Shown here piece by piece: positions 54,696 through 63,945 of a stretch of 64,000 nt of DNA. The notes below the pieces were generated by a model. The model saw nothing but the letters and a program-made list of their open reading frames with translations, searched no databases and had not been told where the DNA came from. This stretch comes from Acinetobacter schindleri CIP 107287. Lineage in GTDB: Bacteria; Pseudomonadota; Gammaproteobacteria; Pseudomonadales; Moraxellaceae. Position 1 is the stretch's first letter. Each line of letters begins with the position of its first letter. The translations under genes and the position numbers were made by a program. The stretch spans positions 558,001-622,000 of the forward strand of contig NZ_KB849574.1 of the NCBI RefSeq assembly GCF_000368625.1. The letters are read 5' to 3'.

Positions 54696-54724
54696 TTTAC
54701 ATCTCTGATCAAAGCTCTTAAAAT
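54696..54724 (+). promoter_or_regulatory. Sigma-70 promoter without a gene behind it
   Basis: TTTACA (54696-54701), 17 bases, TAAAAT (54719-54724); each box matches consensus at 5 of 6 positions and the spacing is ideal. Nothing longer than a few codons can be translated between it and the terminator at 54836. Confidence 0.6.
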
Positions 54725-54730
54725 CATTTC

Positions 54731-54867
54731 TATAGCAGGCGAGGTCATGATGTTATAAGTTATTTTCGCCAGACTTGCCGACCAGAATTCTTTCTACCCT
54801 CTAGGATGTATCTCCCCCAAGGACATCCTATTTTCAGCCCGGTTCTCCCTGAACTGGGCTTTTTTTT
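54731..54867 (+). ncRNA. Candidate small RNA of about 135 nt
   Basis: It lies between the promoter at 54696-54724 (start expected near 54731) and a strong terminator. Internal foldable parts: GGCGA (54738-54742) with TCGCC (54766-54770); then TAGGATGT (54802-54809) with ACATCCTA (54823-54830) enclosing a C-rich loop (CTCCCCC); then the terminator hairpin. A three-codon frame (ATGATGTTATAA) is too short to matter. It is orphaned between yrbL and rarA, with the yrbL terminator upstream. I do not recognise any known RNA family. Its target is unknown; a C-rich loop is typical of sRNAs that pair with ribosome sites. Confidence 0.55.
54836..54867 (+). terminator. Strong terminator of the candidate RNA
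   Basis: AGCCCGGTTC (54836-54845), TCCCT, GAACTGGGCT (54851-54860), eight T. One G-T pair. Confidence 0.92.
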
Positions 54868-55003
54868 GCGCACCGTTTTAAGTTTCTAAAAAAGTGATGG
54901 ACTTGCAACTGAGTTCAGCCTGAGTTGACCGTACAGCTTTTGGCAGGAAAACCAATAAAAATGGACACCTAAAAGGATAAACCGTAGATATCCGTAGAAA
55001 TTT

Positions 55004-56278
55004 TTATTGCTGCTGTTGCTGTTGTTGCCAGCGGCGTTGCTGTAAGCGTTCTCCTTCAACCTCACGTTTATTCCGTGCTGACTCATACAACCTGGTTCCT
55101 TTCAGTTCCGGTGGCATATAATCCTGTAGTACAAAATGTTCTGGATAGTTATGTGGATATAGATAGTCCACACCATAGCCCTGCTCTTTCATCAGCTTGG
55201 TCGGTGCATTACGTAAATGTAATGGTACGGGCAGATGAGAAGTTTTATCTGCCAGCTCCATGGCTTTATTGATGGCCAGATAGGTGCTATTGCTCTTGGC
55301 ACTGGTGGCCAGATAAACTGCACATTGTCCTAAAATAATCCGGCATTCCGGCATTCCAACGGCCTGAACTGAACGGAAGCATTCTCCCGCCAGTAACAAT
55401 GCATTTGGATTGGAATTGCCAATATCTTCAGATGCTGCAATCAGCATACGGCGTGCAATAAAGACTGGATCTTCACCACCCTTTAACATCCGTGCCATCC
55501 AGTATAGTGCTGCGTCCGGATCACTGCCACGAATCGATTTGATAAAGGCTGAGACCAGATCATAGTGCTGCTCACCAGACTTATCGTAGCGGGCAATATT
55601 TTGCTGCGCTACCTTTACCACCACCGCGTTGGTGATGATATTTTCCATATCCGGTTCAAAGGTGCTGGCAACCAGATCTAACAGATTAAGTGCTTTACGT
55701 GCATCTCCTGCTGCAAACTGGATCAGGGCATCGAATTCTTCAATTTGAATATGACGTTCTTGTAAGAAACGATCAGACTGAATCGCCTGAGTAAGTAAAG
55801 TCTCAATTGCCTCGGCACTTAAAGCATTTAGAGTATAAACCTGACAGCGTGACAACAAGGCACTGTTGACTTCAAAAGATGGATTTTCGGTGGTGGCACC
55901 AATCAGGGTAATCTTGCCTTTTTCGACCGCATTTAACAAAGCATCCTGCTGAGACTTATTAAAGCGGTGAATCTCGTCAATAAACACCACGGGGGTCAGC
56001 AGATCACCACCGTCCGCAATGACTTCACGAAGTTCTTTCACCCCGGTATTTAGTGCAGACAGGCTGACAAAGGGCCGGTCCACTGCCTGTGCCAGTAAAA
56101 GTGCAATTGTGGTTTTGCCTACACCGGGTGGACCCCAGAAAATGATAGACGGTAAATGCCCCTGATCAATCATCTGACGTAAAGGTGCATTTTCACCGAG
56201 CAGGTGATCCTGTCCAATAATTTCCCTGAGGTCACGTGGCCTCAAACGTTCAGGAAGAGGGATATGGCTGTCTGACAT
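55004..56278 (-). CDS. rarA: Replication-associated recombination protein A (MgsA)
   Basis: 424 residues, AAA+ ATPase of the clamp-loader type acting at stalled forks with SSB. Walker A GPPGVGKT, Walker B VVFIDEIHRF, sensor 1 IGATTENPSF and LLSRC are clear; the C-terminal MgsA domain follows (YWMARMLKGGEDPVFIARR, then MKEQGYGVDYLYPHN). The extreme C-terminus is RRWQQQQQQQ, a run of seven glutamines that is not part of the family core. Confidence 0.96.
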   Translation of the reverse strand: MSDSHIPLPERLRPRDLREIIGQDHLLGENAPLRQMIDQGHLPSIIFWGPPGVGKTTIALLLAQAVDRPFVSLSALNTGVKELREVIADGGDLLTPVVFIDEIHRFNKSQQDALLNAVEKGKITLIGATTENPSFEVNSALLSRCQVYTLNALSAEAIETLLTQAIQSDRFLQERHIQIEEFDALIQFAAGDARKALNLLDLVASTFEPDMENIITNAVVVKVAQQNIARYDKSGEQHYDLVSAFIKSIRGSDPDAALYWMARMLKGGEDPVFIARRMLIAASEDIGNSNPNALLLAGECFRSVQAVGMPECRIILGQCAVYLATSAKSNSTYLAINKAMELADKTSHLPVPLHLRNAPTKLMKEQGYGVDYLYPHNYPEHFVLQDYMPPELKGTRLYESARNKREVEGERLQQRRWQQQQQQQ

Positions 56279-56542
56279 TTTATAATGGGCTCACATTTAA
56301 TCTGTTTGCATTCTAGCATTAGCTGTTTTTAATTCCGAATATGAAGTTTGTCTAGCTTCTGTCTCTGTACCGACGTATGACAATATTTTTTATCATTTCA
56401 AGTGAATTAGACCTTGCATCTTCATACAAATTTGATCATATTCTTTTTAGATCAGCTAGCGCTGAATGAATGTTCTTTTATTCTAATAATAGATAAGTGG
56501 GTCCGGGGTTAGATCAAATAAAACCTCTGTATCGGTGAATAC

Positions 56543-58678
56543 ATGGAATTTGATAAGCAGAATTTGGACACTTTTGCCCGGTTTGAATCACCGGATTCTT
56601 TACCGTCAGATACTTTCAGGTCGACCACTGGCCCAGAGCTGACATGTATCCAGGATTTTGCTGATGCCCTCCCTCAACCAATGTGGTTGCAGACTCGGGA
56701 TGAGATTGAATATTTTAATACGGCCATGCAGGACTATCTCGGGATTGACCTGAATGAGTACGGTCGGGAATACTGGCAACAGTTTATTCATCCTGATGAT
56801 TTATCTAATTTTATTAGAGAATGGCATACTGCACTAAATAAACGTCAGAATGCAGAACTGCAATGCCGGATCCAGAAACTGGATCACGGTTATCGTATGT
56901 GTTTGCTGAACATGAAGTTTCATTATGAAACGGGTAGCCTGCTGCACTGGGCTATCACCCTGACCGATGTGCATGATTATTTTGAAATCCAGCAGCAACT
57001 CTCTCAGATCATTGCTACTCAGCAAAATATGCTGGATGCAAGCTTGGACTGCATTAAAATCATGACGCCTGATGGTAAATTGAGTCATGTAAACCGTTCT
57101 GGCCGACAGGCTTTGGGACTGTCTGAAACTGAACAGCATTTTGGCATGTCCTGGCTGAATCTGCTGCCTGCCGAGGTCCGTTCATCTGGCAAGCGTGCGC
57201 TAAAGCGTGCTGCCCAAGGTATGAATGCCCGTTTTTCTGGCACTAGCCAGCTACAGGGTCAAGCACCAGAGTATTGGGATAATTTACTCACTCCAATCGT
57301 GGATGAACACAATGTGACTCGACAGATTCTGTGTGTTTCACGTAATGTCAGCCAGCAAAAACAGGTGGAAACCCGGCTGAAAGCAGTCACAGAAATTGAT
57401 GAGCTGACTGGACTATATAACCGCGGCACTTTCTATAAACAGTTTAAACGCGTCCTGTTCAGAGCACGGCAACAACAGAGCCAAGCTGGACTGCTCCTGA
57501 TTGACCTAGACTATTTCAAGCATATCAATGACACCTTGGGGCATATTGCCGGTGACCATCTTTTACATGTCTTGGGGGAACGCTTCAAGAACAATCTTGG
57601 ACCTGAAGCCATCGTCTCCCGTTTAGGGGGTGATGAATTTGCTGTCTTGGTCCAAAATCTTGAGCATGAATCACAGCTGTTAGAGGTGGCTAAAAAGGTC
57701 TGTCAGCAGATGCAAATACCGATCAGTTATGCCGGTAGAAGTATTAATAGTGGCATCAGTGTTGGTGGTGCCATTTATCCCCGTGATGCCATCAACAGTT
57801 CCAACTTATTAAAATGTGCCGATATCGCACTCAATGATCTGAAGAACAGTGGTCGCGGTGGCATCCGCATGTTCAGTCAGGAAATGTTTGAATCGCTGGA
57901 CAAGATGACCCGTCAACTAATTTTGGCGCGTAAAATTATCAATTCAAACCAGATTATTCCTTACTATCAACCCAAGGTACGCCTGTCCGATGGTGCGGTG
58001 ATTGGTTTTGAAGCACTGCTGCGCTGGAAAGATCAGCACCACCAGGTTCAGCTGCCATCCCGTATTTTCTGTGCCTTTCAGGACTATGAACTGGCCTCAC
58101 GAATCAGCGAAACCATGCAGCTGAAAGTCTTTGAAGATATGACCCAATGGCAGGAACAAGGCTTAGAAGTTCTGCCAATCTCGATCAACGCAGCACCTGT
58201 CGAATTCCTGCGTGACGATTATGCTGAAAAGTTATTAGAACGCCTGTCTCGCTTTGATATTTCGGCAGACAAGGTTGAACTGGAGATTACCGAACAAAGT
58301 CTGTCAGAACGTGGGGCTAATTATGTTATTCGCGCACTGAACTTGTTAAAACAGGCGGGCATTCATATTTCTTTAGATGATTTCGGTACCGGTCATTCTT
58401 CCCTGACCCGTTTGCAGGAATATCCGGTGGACTGTATCAAGATTGACCGTAACTTTGTGGAACGCCTGAATACCGATCCCTCGGCACTGGCAATTGTCAA
58501 AGCCATTACCCAGATCGGTTCGAGTATTGAGCTTGATGTACTGGTAGAAGGTATTGAAAATACCGAGCAACTTTCTACCCTGATTAATTGTGACTGCCAG
58601 ATCGGACAAGGTTTTTATTTCTATCGGCCAATGGCGGGTAGTGCAGCACAGCAATTACTGCATAGCACTGTGTGTTAG
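56543..58678 (+). CDS. PAS-GGDEF-EAL cyclic-di-GMP protein
   Basis: 711 residues, cytoplasmic, no membrane segment. Two PAS-like domains (about 35-150 and 155-270), then a GGDEF domain with an intact RLGGDEF (362-366) and IDLDYFKHIND, then EAL with GFEALLRW (490-492), INAAP, LEITEQS, LDDFGTGHSS, KIDRNFV and EGIEN. All residues needed for both cyclase and phosphodiesterase seem present; there is no inhibitory RxxD site at its usual place. PAS ligand unknown. The 264-base spacer to rarA contains its promoter. Confidence 0.92.
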   Translation: MEFDKQNLDTFARFESPDSLPSDTFRSTTGPELTCIQDFADALPQPMWLQTRDEIEYFNTAMQDYLGIDLNEYGREYWQQFIHPDDLSNFIREWHTALNKRQNAELQCRIQKLDHGYRMCLLNMKFHYETGSLLHWAITLTDVHDYFEIQQQLSQIIATQQNMLDASLDCIKIMTPDGKLSHVNRSGRQALGLSETEQHFGMSWLNLLPAEVRSSGKRALKRAAQGMNARFSGTSQLQGQAPEYWDNLLTPIVDEHNVTRQILCVSRNVSQQKQVETRLKAVTEIDELTGLYNRGTFYKQFKRVLFRARQQQSQAGLLLIDLDYFKHINDTLGHIAGDHLLHVLGERFKNNLGPEAIVSRLGGDEFAVLVQNLEHESQLLEVAKKVCQQMQIPISYAGRSINSGISVGGAIYPRDAINSSNLLKCADIALNDLKNSGRGGIRMFSQEMFESLDKMTRQLILARKIINSNQIIPYYQPKVRLSDGAVIGFEALLRWKDQHHQVQLPSRIFCAFQDYELASRISETMQLKVFEDMTQWQEQGLEVLPISINAAPVEFLRDDYAEKLLERLSRFDISADKVELEITEQSLSERGANYVIRALNLLKQAGIHISLDDFGTGHSSLTRLQEYPVDCIKIDRNFVERLNTDPSALAIVKAITQIGSSIELDVLVEGIENTEQLSTLINCDCQIGQGFYFYRPMAGSAAQQLLHSTVC

Positions 58679-58688
58679 AATGAAACTT

Positions 58689-59141
58689 CTAGCGCACCCA
58701 GCGCACAATATGATCTTCCATTTCATCTTCATCGACTTCGAGCTCACTCAGACAGCGGCCTGCGGCTGACTTGCGCGCTTTAATGACACTTTCACGTGAA
58801 CCGCTGATCAAGTAATGCCAAGACGGCAAGTGTTTTCCTTCAGCCACCCGGCGATAGGCACAACTGGCTGGCAACCAGTGAATAGTCGCCAATTTTTCAG
58901 GCGTGAGCTGAATACAGTCAGGCACGAATTGTAAACGGTTGGGATAATCTGAGCAGCGCGCGGTCTGACAGTCAAGCAGTTTACAGGCAACGCGTGTATA
59001 GGTGACTTCCTGAGTATCTTCATCTTCAAATTTAATGAGACAGCAGAGCCCGCAGCCATCACACAATGCTTCCCACTCCTGAGGCTTCAGCTCGTTCAGG
59101 GTATAGTGTTTCCAGAATTCAGGACGCAAAGTATCAGTCAT
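58689..59141 (-). CDS. YcgN-family cysteine cluster protein (UPF0260)
   Basis: 150 residues. The metal-binding cysteine set is LCDGCGLCCLIKFED near residue 27, then CKLLDCQTARCSDY. It is probably an Fe-S or zinc protein; function unknown. Convergent with the GGDEF-EAL gene, ten bases apart. Confidence 0.85.
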   Translation of the reverse strand: MTDTLRPEFWKHYTLNELKPQEWEALCDGCGLCCLIKFEDEDTQEVTYTRVACKLLDCQTARCSDYPNRLQFVPDCIQLTPEKLATIHWLPASCAYRRVAEGKHLPSWHYLISGSRESVIKARKSAAGRCLSELEVDEDEMEDHIVRWVR

Positions 59142-59334
59142 AACAGCAGGCAGAGATGAGACAGGAGAAATCTATTATAGCAGCCCTGTACAAAACAAAC
59201 GTACTGTAAGCATCTGATAACTATACTCACACGATTACTAACTATTAGACAGATTATCAACAAAAGGTTAACAGTTTGAAGAGCTTATTATCCCTATACT
59301 AATTTTGAGAATAAAAACACATGGAGATTCAAAG

Positions 59335-59493
59335 ATGTTTCGTTGGGCTATTATATTCGCTGTTATTGCATTGATTGCCAGTTTACTGGGTTTTGGTGGA
59401 GTAGCTGGTCTGTCTAAGGATTTCGCGATTATTCTGTTGGTAATTGCGGTTATTCTTGCAATTGTTGGTTTCTTGTCCCGCGGTAAGGTCTAG
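59335..59493 (+). CDS. DUF1328 membrane peptide (YtjA-like)
   Basis: 52 residues, start at 59335 with GGAG upstream. Two hydrophobic helices: [19 protein letters not shown] and [18 protein letters not shown], ending SRGKV. The family is widespread and stress-associated in some bacteria; role unknown. Confidence 0.85.
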   Translation: MFRWAIIFAVIALIASLLGFGGVAGLSKDFAIILLVIAVILAIVGFLSRGKV

Positions 59494-59544
59494 AGTAACG
59501 GATCTTGTCCTGACTCAAGACCATCTACCGATGGAATAAGAAGT

Positions 59545-59576
59545 AAAAAATAAGAGCCTCATGGCTCTTATTTTTT
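59545..59576. terminator. Bidirectional terminator, DUF1328 / murJ
   Basis: AAAAAATAAGAGCC (59545-59558, one more A before), TCAT, GGCTCTTATTTTTT. Confidence 0.9.
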
Positions 59577-59586
59577 TATATGAATT

Positions 59587-61128
59587 TTATGGTTTCAGAT
59601 GTCGTGGTCGGAAACCGGTCAATACCAATGCGAGCAGATAAACTGTGACTCCGACAATACACAGCCCGATGACTTCAGCCACACGGATCCATTGCGATAC
59701 CTCACCATTATACCAGGTCAATGCATATGCCAGCGCTGCGATCATGGCACAGTTGGCAAAACCAAACTGCAACATGAGCTTTTTCCAGTGGCCACCAAAG
59801 CGGAAAATATCACGCTTGTGCAGATAGAAATATAGCATTCCGGCATTGACCAAAGCTGAACCTGAAGAAGCTAAAGCCAATGCCATGTGTTCTGCATGCC
59901 AGTCAATCAGCTTGAAGAATCCAATAAACACAACATTCAGAATCGCGTTAGCCGCTACTGCAATTAAACCGACACGTACCGGTGTTCTGGTATCTTGCTG
60001 GGCATAGAAACCTGGTGCAAAAACTTTAATCAACATGAATGAAATCACGCCAGCACTCATACACTGGAGCGCCATTGCTGTCATCTGGGTATCTTCTAGA
60101 TCAAACTGGCCACGCTGGAACAGCGCCTGAATGATCGGCGTAGAAAGCATGAACAATGCAATACTGGCCGGTAGGCCGACCATTACAATCACTTTCGCCG
60201 CCCAGTCGATCATACTGCGGAATTTCACCTGATCCTGTTCGGCATGACGTGCCGACAAAGATGGCAGAATCACGGTACCAATTGCCACGCCAATCAAGCC
60301 CAATGGCAACTCCGTCATACGTTCAGCACTGTAAAGCCAGGATACCGAACCATCCTGCATAAAGGATGCCCAAATAGTATTCAGCAGCAGGTTGATCTGC
60401 GTCACCGAAACACCAAACAGCGCTGGCAGCATCAGTTTCATGATGCGGTCTACGCCTTCATGCTTGAAGTCGATTTTGGGTGGAATCAGCAGTTTCTTGC
60501 GCCATAGTTCCGGAATCTGAATCGCCAGTTGCAAAGCACCCGCAATCAATACTGCCCAGCCCAATGCCATGATCGGTTCGGCCATATATGGGGTAAGCCA
60601 CAAGGCGCCGGCAATCATTGCCACATTCAAAAGCACCGGTGCAAAAGCGGGTGTAGTGAATGAACCGTAGCTGTTCAGGATACTGCTGGCAAAAGCCGTC
60701 AGTGACATGAACAGCAGATAAGGAATGGTCAGGCGGAACATGTCCGATGCCAGTGCGAACTTCTCTGGATCTGCATGGAAGCCAGGTGCATAGACATAAA
60801 TAATGGCAGGTGCAGCCACCATGGCCACGAAGGTCAGCAGGCTCATGACGGTAGACAGACAGCCAAATACCCTACTAATCAGGATCTGTACCTCGGCATG
60901 CGTCCGTGTGGTTTTATATTCGGTCAGTACCGGAATAAAAGCCTGTGAAAAAGCCCCTTCCGCAAACAGACGCCGGAAGAAATTGGGAATACGGAATGCG
61001 ACTACGAAGGTATCGAAGTCCTTACCTGCACCAAAGACATTGAGCAGTACAATATCCCGGACCAGACCCAGTACCCGTGACAACATGGTCATCGCACTGA
61101 CAATGACGGTCGAACGCCACAGCGCCAT
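59587..61128 (-). CDS. murJ: Lipid II flippase MurJ
   Basis: 513 residues from the ATG at 61128, with AGGTG six bases before it. Fourteen membrane spans of the MOP/MviN family. LSRVLGLVRDIVLLNVFGAG and FRIPNFFRRLFAEGAFSQAF at the start are signatures. It moves lipid-linked peptidoglycan precursor to the periplasmic face and is essential. Confidence 0.95.
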   Translation of the reverse strand: MALWRSTVIVSAMTMLSRVLGLVRDIVLLNVFGAGKDFDTFVVAFRIPNFFRRLFAEGAFSQAFIPVLTEYKTTRTHAEVQILISRVFGCLSTVMSLLTFVAMVAAPAIIYVYAPGFHADPEKFALASDMFRLTIPYLLFMSLTAFASSILNSYGSFTTPAFAPVLLNVAMIAGALWLTPYMAEPIMALGWAVLIAGALQLAIQIPELWRKKLLIPPKIDFKHEGVDRIMKLMLPALFGVSVTQINLLLNTIWASFMQDGSVSWLYSAERMTELPLGLIGVAIGTVILPSLSARHAEQDQVKFRSMIDWAAKVIVMVGLPASIALFMLSTPIIQALFQRGQFDLEDTQMTAMALQCMSAGVISFMLIKVFAPGFYAQQDTRTPVRVGLIAVAANAILNVVFIGFFKLIDWHAEHMALALASSGSALVNAGMLYFYLHKRDIFRFGGHWKKLMLQFGFANCAMIAALAYALTWYNGEVSQWIRVAEVIGLCIVGVTVYLLALVLTGFRPRHLKP

Positions 61129-61202
61129 ACTGTTCACCTAATGTTTAAATTTTGCCTATTGTAATGAAACTTCTGGTAGAAGTTCATTGCTTTATCACAT
61201 TC

Positions 61203-61787
61203 CTATTCAGGTATTGATGTATTTTTATAATGATGCAATTGTTTACGGAATGCGACCCAGTTGAAATGTAGGCCTGGATCAGTTTTACGTCCCGGGGCAA
61301 TATCAGAATGTCCGGCAATATGTTGCTGGATTTTTGGATAATGGGCTTGCAGACAGGCAGTCACCTGTACCAGTGCATCGTACTGTGCCTGTTCAAAGGG
61401 AAGGTCATCGCTGCCTTCAAGCTCAATCCCGATAGAATAATCATTGCATTCTTTCTTAGCGAGATAGGTCGAACGACCCGCATGCCAGGCCCGGTCATTA
61501 AAATTGACAAACTGCAGCACTTCCCCGCTACGCAGAATCAACAGATGGGTGGACACTTGCATGCCCTGAATGGTCTGAAAATAAGGATGTACTGACCAAT
61601 CCAGCTGATTCTGGAAAAACTGCTCAATATAACCACCGCCAAATTGTGAGGGCGGCAGGCTGATGTTATGCACCACGATCAGTTGAATCTCGGTATTTTC
61701 CGGACGCTGGTTAAAATTGGGTGAGGGAATCTGGCGTGCACCGATGAGTTGTCCATCCTTCACATGAAACGCAGGTGCTTGTTGCAT
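61203..61787 (-). CDS. ampD: 1,6-anhydro-MurNAc-L-alanine amidase
   Basis: 194 residues from the ATG at 61787, chosen for AGGAAAG before it; the frame is open 25 codons further up. It is cytoplasmic and recycles anhydromuropeptides. Zinc ligands are in VVHNISLPP, the HIAGHSDIAPGRKTDPG block and the closing D; FNDRAWHAGRS is the substrate area. Its loss derepresses AmpC in bacteria that have AmpR. Divergent from nadC. Confidence 0.93.
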   Translation of the reverse strand: MQQAPAFHVKDGQLIGARQIPSPNFNQRPENTEIQLIVVHNISLPPSQFGGGYIEQFFQNQLDWSVHPYFQTIQGMQVSTHLLILRSGEVLQFVNFNDRAWHAGRSTYLAKKECNDYSIGIELEGSDDLPFEQAQYDALVQVTACLQAHYPKIQQHIAGHSDIAPGRKTDPGLHFNWVAFRKQLHHYKNTSIPE

Positions 61788-61967
61788 AAAAACTTTCCTA
61801 TCCCCAATCAAAATGACTGCTGCGCAATGCAGCTGGCTTAATGCTAAAACTTTCGTATCCAAATCTCAATTCAGCTGTGATGACTGTACGAAAAATCGCT
61901 CATTTTTATGTAACAGTGCTAATATAACGCGCAATTTTCACGGCTTACAAAAGATACGGAAATACTC

Positions 61968-62813
61968 ATGAGCATATCTCAAGCTTTGCTAGAACAGTCG
62001 ATTCAGATCAATATTCAACAGGCATTGGCTGAAGACATTGGTGATGGTGACATCACTGCCCTGCTGACACCTGAAGATGAACAGGCGACTGCCACCATTA
62101 TCAGTCGTGAGAATATGGTGCTGGCTGGGCAACCTTGGGTGAATGCTTTGATTCAAGCCTACGATCCAAAAATTGAAGTGATCTGGCTGAAGAATGACGG
62201 TGACCGTGTCGGGGCAAATGAAGCCTTCCTGAAACTGGCAGGTTCTGCGCGTAGCCTGCTCACGGTAGAACGTCCGGCACTGAATTTTGTCCAAACCCTG
62301 TCTGCAGTCGCGACCAAAACAGCAAGCTATGTCAAACAATTAGAAGGTTTAAATACCAAACTATTAGACACCCGTAAAACTATTCCCGGCCTACGTATTG
62401 CACAGAAATATGCCGTAGCGATTGGGGGTGGTCAGAATCATCGTCTGGGGCTGTTCGATGCCTTTTTAATTAAAGAAAATCACATCATGGCGGCTGGTGG
62501 AATTGAACAGGCCATTGCCAAGGCACATCAGATTGCACCAGGTAAACCGGTAGAAGTCGAAGTAGAAACCTGGGATGAGTTAAATCAGGCACTTGAAGCC
62601 AAGGCAAATATTGTAATGCTGGATAATTTTAGCCAGCAGCAAATGATTGATGCGGTGAAGCATGTAGCAGGTCGTTGCAAACTGGAAGCTTCGGGCAATA
62701 TTACGATTGAGAACTTACGTGAAGTGGCTAGTACAGGTGTAGATTATATTTCGATGGGCGTTCTGACCAAGGATGTGAAAGCAATTGATTTATCCATGCG
62801 TTTTAACGCCTAG
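61968..62813 (+). CDS. nadC: Quinolinate phosphoribosyltransferase
   Basis: 281 residues. It makes nicotinate mononucleotide from quinolinate. EDIGDGDITALL, LLDTRKTIPGLR, QNHRLGLFDAFLIKENHI and the LEASGNI strand are conserved. It complements the pncA-pncB salvage route in NAD synthesis. Confidence 0.96.
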   Translation: MSISQALLEQSIQINIQQALAEDIGDGDITALLTPEDEQATATIISRENMVLAGQPWVNALIQAYDPKIEVIWLKNDGDRVGANEAFLKLAGSARSLLTVERPALNFVQTLSAVATKTASYVKQLEGLNTKLLDTRKTIPGLRIAQKYAVAIGGGQNHRLGLFDAFLIKENHIMAAGGIEQAIAKAHQIAPGKPVEVEVETWDELNQALEAKANIVMLDNFSQQQMIDAVKHVAGRCKLEASGNITIENLREVASTGVDYISMGVLTKDVKAIDLSMRFNA

Positions 62814-62837
62814 ATCTTGCTGAATACGCGATAGAAG

Positions 62838-62863
62838 AAGGGTGCGAAGCACCCTTTTTTTTT
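62838..62863 (+). terminator. Terminator of nadC
   Basis: AAGGGTGC (62838-62845), GAA, GCACCCTT (62849-62856), T run. Confidence 0.92.
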
Positions 62864-62949
62864 ATTTTTCGATTTTTTTGTGCAAAAACTGCACAAAAAA
62901 ATAATAAAGATGAATGAAGTGACACTTGGGTATGATGACTATATGATGA

Positions 62950-63072
62950 CTAATTGGTATTTTGTCCTGCTGGTGCAGAAGCACCATCCCGATCTGCATC
63001 ACGGGAATTATTATCACAGGCAGTCAGACCAAGAACGGTACAGACTGAAAGTGCCATGAATAATATTTTCAT
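62950..63072 (-). CDS. Very small lipoprotein
   Basis: 40 residues: MKILFMALSVCTVLG, lipobox LTAC with Cys19, then a short polar tail rich in Asp, Asn and Ala (NNSRDADRDGASAPAG). GAGGG lies seven bases before the ATG. The signal peptide occupies half of the gene, so the mature part is only 22 residues. Small lipoproteins of this kind are common in Acinetobacter envelopes; function unknown. Confidence 0.75.
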   Translation of the reverse strand: MKILFMALSVCTVLGLTACDNNSRDADRDGASAPAGQNTN

Positions 63073-63186
63073 ACGTCGACCCTCTATAGTTAAGTAGATT
63101 GAAAATCATCTCTCGAAACACAGCGATACAGTAGATAGGTCCTGTTCAATTTTTGTGAGGCAATATTGAAGCCTAAGAATACCCAT

Positions 63187-63214
63187 AAAAAAACGCATCC
63201 GAAGATGCGTTTTT
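63187..63214 (-). terminator. Terminator of rph
   Basis: AAAAACGCATC (63189-63199), CGAA, GATGCGTTTTT (63204-63214). Confidence 0.88.
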
Positions 63215-63228
63215 CACTAGAAGATAAA

Positions 63229-63945
63229 TTACCAGCCTAAAGCTTCTTGCTGTTTCTTGATCAGCTCTTGGATGCCCTTCTCAGCCATTTCCAGCATGTC
63301 ATTGCATTGACTACGGGTAAATGGCTTGTCTTCTGCAGTACCCTGAATTTCAATGAATTCACCAGCTTGAGTCATCACGACATTCAGGTCAGTCTGGCAG
63401 TTAGAATCTTCTTCATAGCAAAGATCTAGTAATACTTCATCTTTGAAAATACCCACAGAAATTGCAGCAACCAGACCTTTAAGTGGATCTTGCTTGATTT
63501 TTTTCTTTTCAAGCAACACATTCATCGCATCAATCAATGCTACCGCAGCACCGGTAATAGAGGCTGTACGTGTCCCGCCATCTGCTTGGATCACATCACA
63601 GTCGATGGTAATCGTATTTTCACCGAGTTTTTTCAGGTCCACCATAGCGCGCAGGCTACGGCCGATCAGACGCTGGATTTCCTGAGTACGGCCACTCTGT
63701 TTGCCACGTGCCGCTTCACGGTCGCTACGGGTATGTGTTGAACGTGGCAGCATGCCATATTCTGCGGTTACCCAGCCTTGGCCCTGACCTTTCAGGAAAC
63801 GGGGTACCGAGTTGTCAATGCTGGCAGTACAAAGCACTTTAGTATGACCAAATTCAACCAATACTGAACCTTCCGCATAACGTGTGTAATTGCGGGTAAT
63901 TTTGATGTCACGTAATTGATCTAATGCTCGCTGGTCGATACGCAT
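63229..63945 (-). CDS. rph: Ribonuclease PH
   Basis: 238 residues, complete. A phosphorolytic 3'-exoribonuclease that trims tRNA ends. [36 protein letters not shown] and [18 protein letters not shown] are hallmark blocks. The tail matches the active E. coli form, not the frameshifted K-12 one. Confidence 0.96.
   Translation of the reverse strand: MRIDQRALDQLRDIKITRNYTRYAEGSVLVEFGHTKVLCTASIDNSVPRFLKGQGQGWVTAEYGMLPRSTHTRSDREAARGKQSGRTQEIQRLIGRSLRAMVDLKKLGENTITIDCDVIQADGGTRTASITGAAVALIDAMNVLLEKKKIKQDPLKGLVAAISVGIFKDEVLLDLCYEEDSNCQTDLNVVMTQAGEFIEIQGTAEDKPFTRSQCNDMLEMAEKGIQELIKKQQEALGW

Noticed and set aside
62872..62902. TTTTTTTGTGCA...TGCACAAAAAAA inverted repeat as a terminator of the small lipoprotein
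   Set aside because: The T run is on the 5' side of the stem on both strands, so it is not an intrinsic terminator for either direction.
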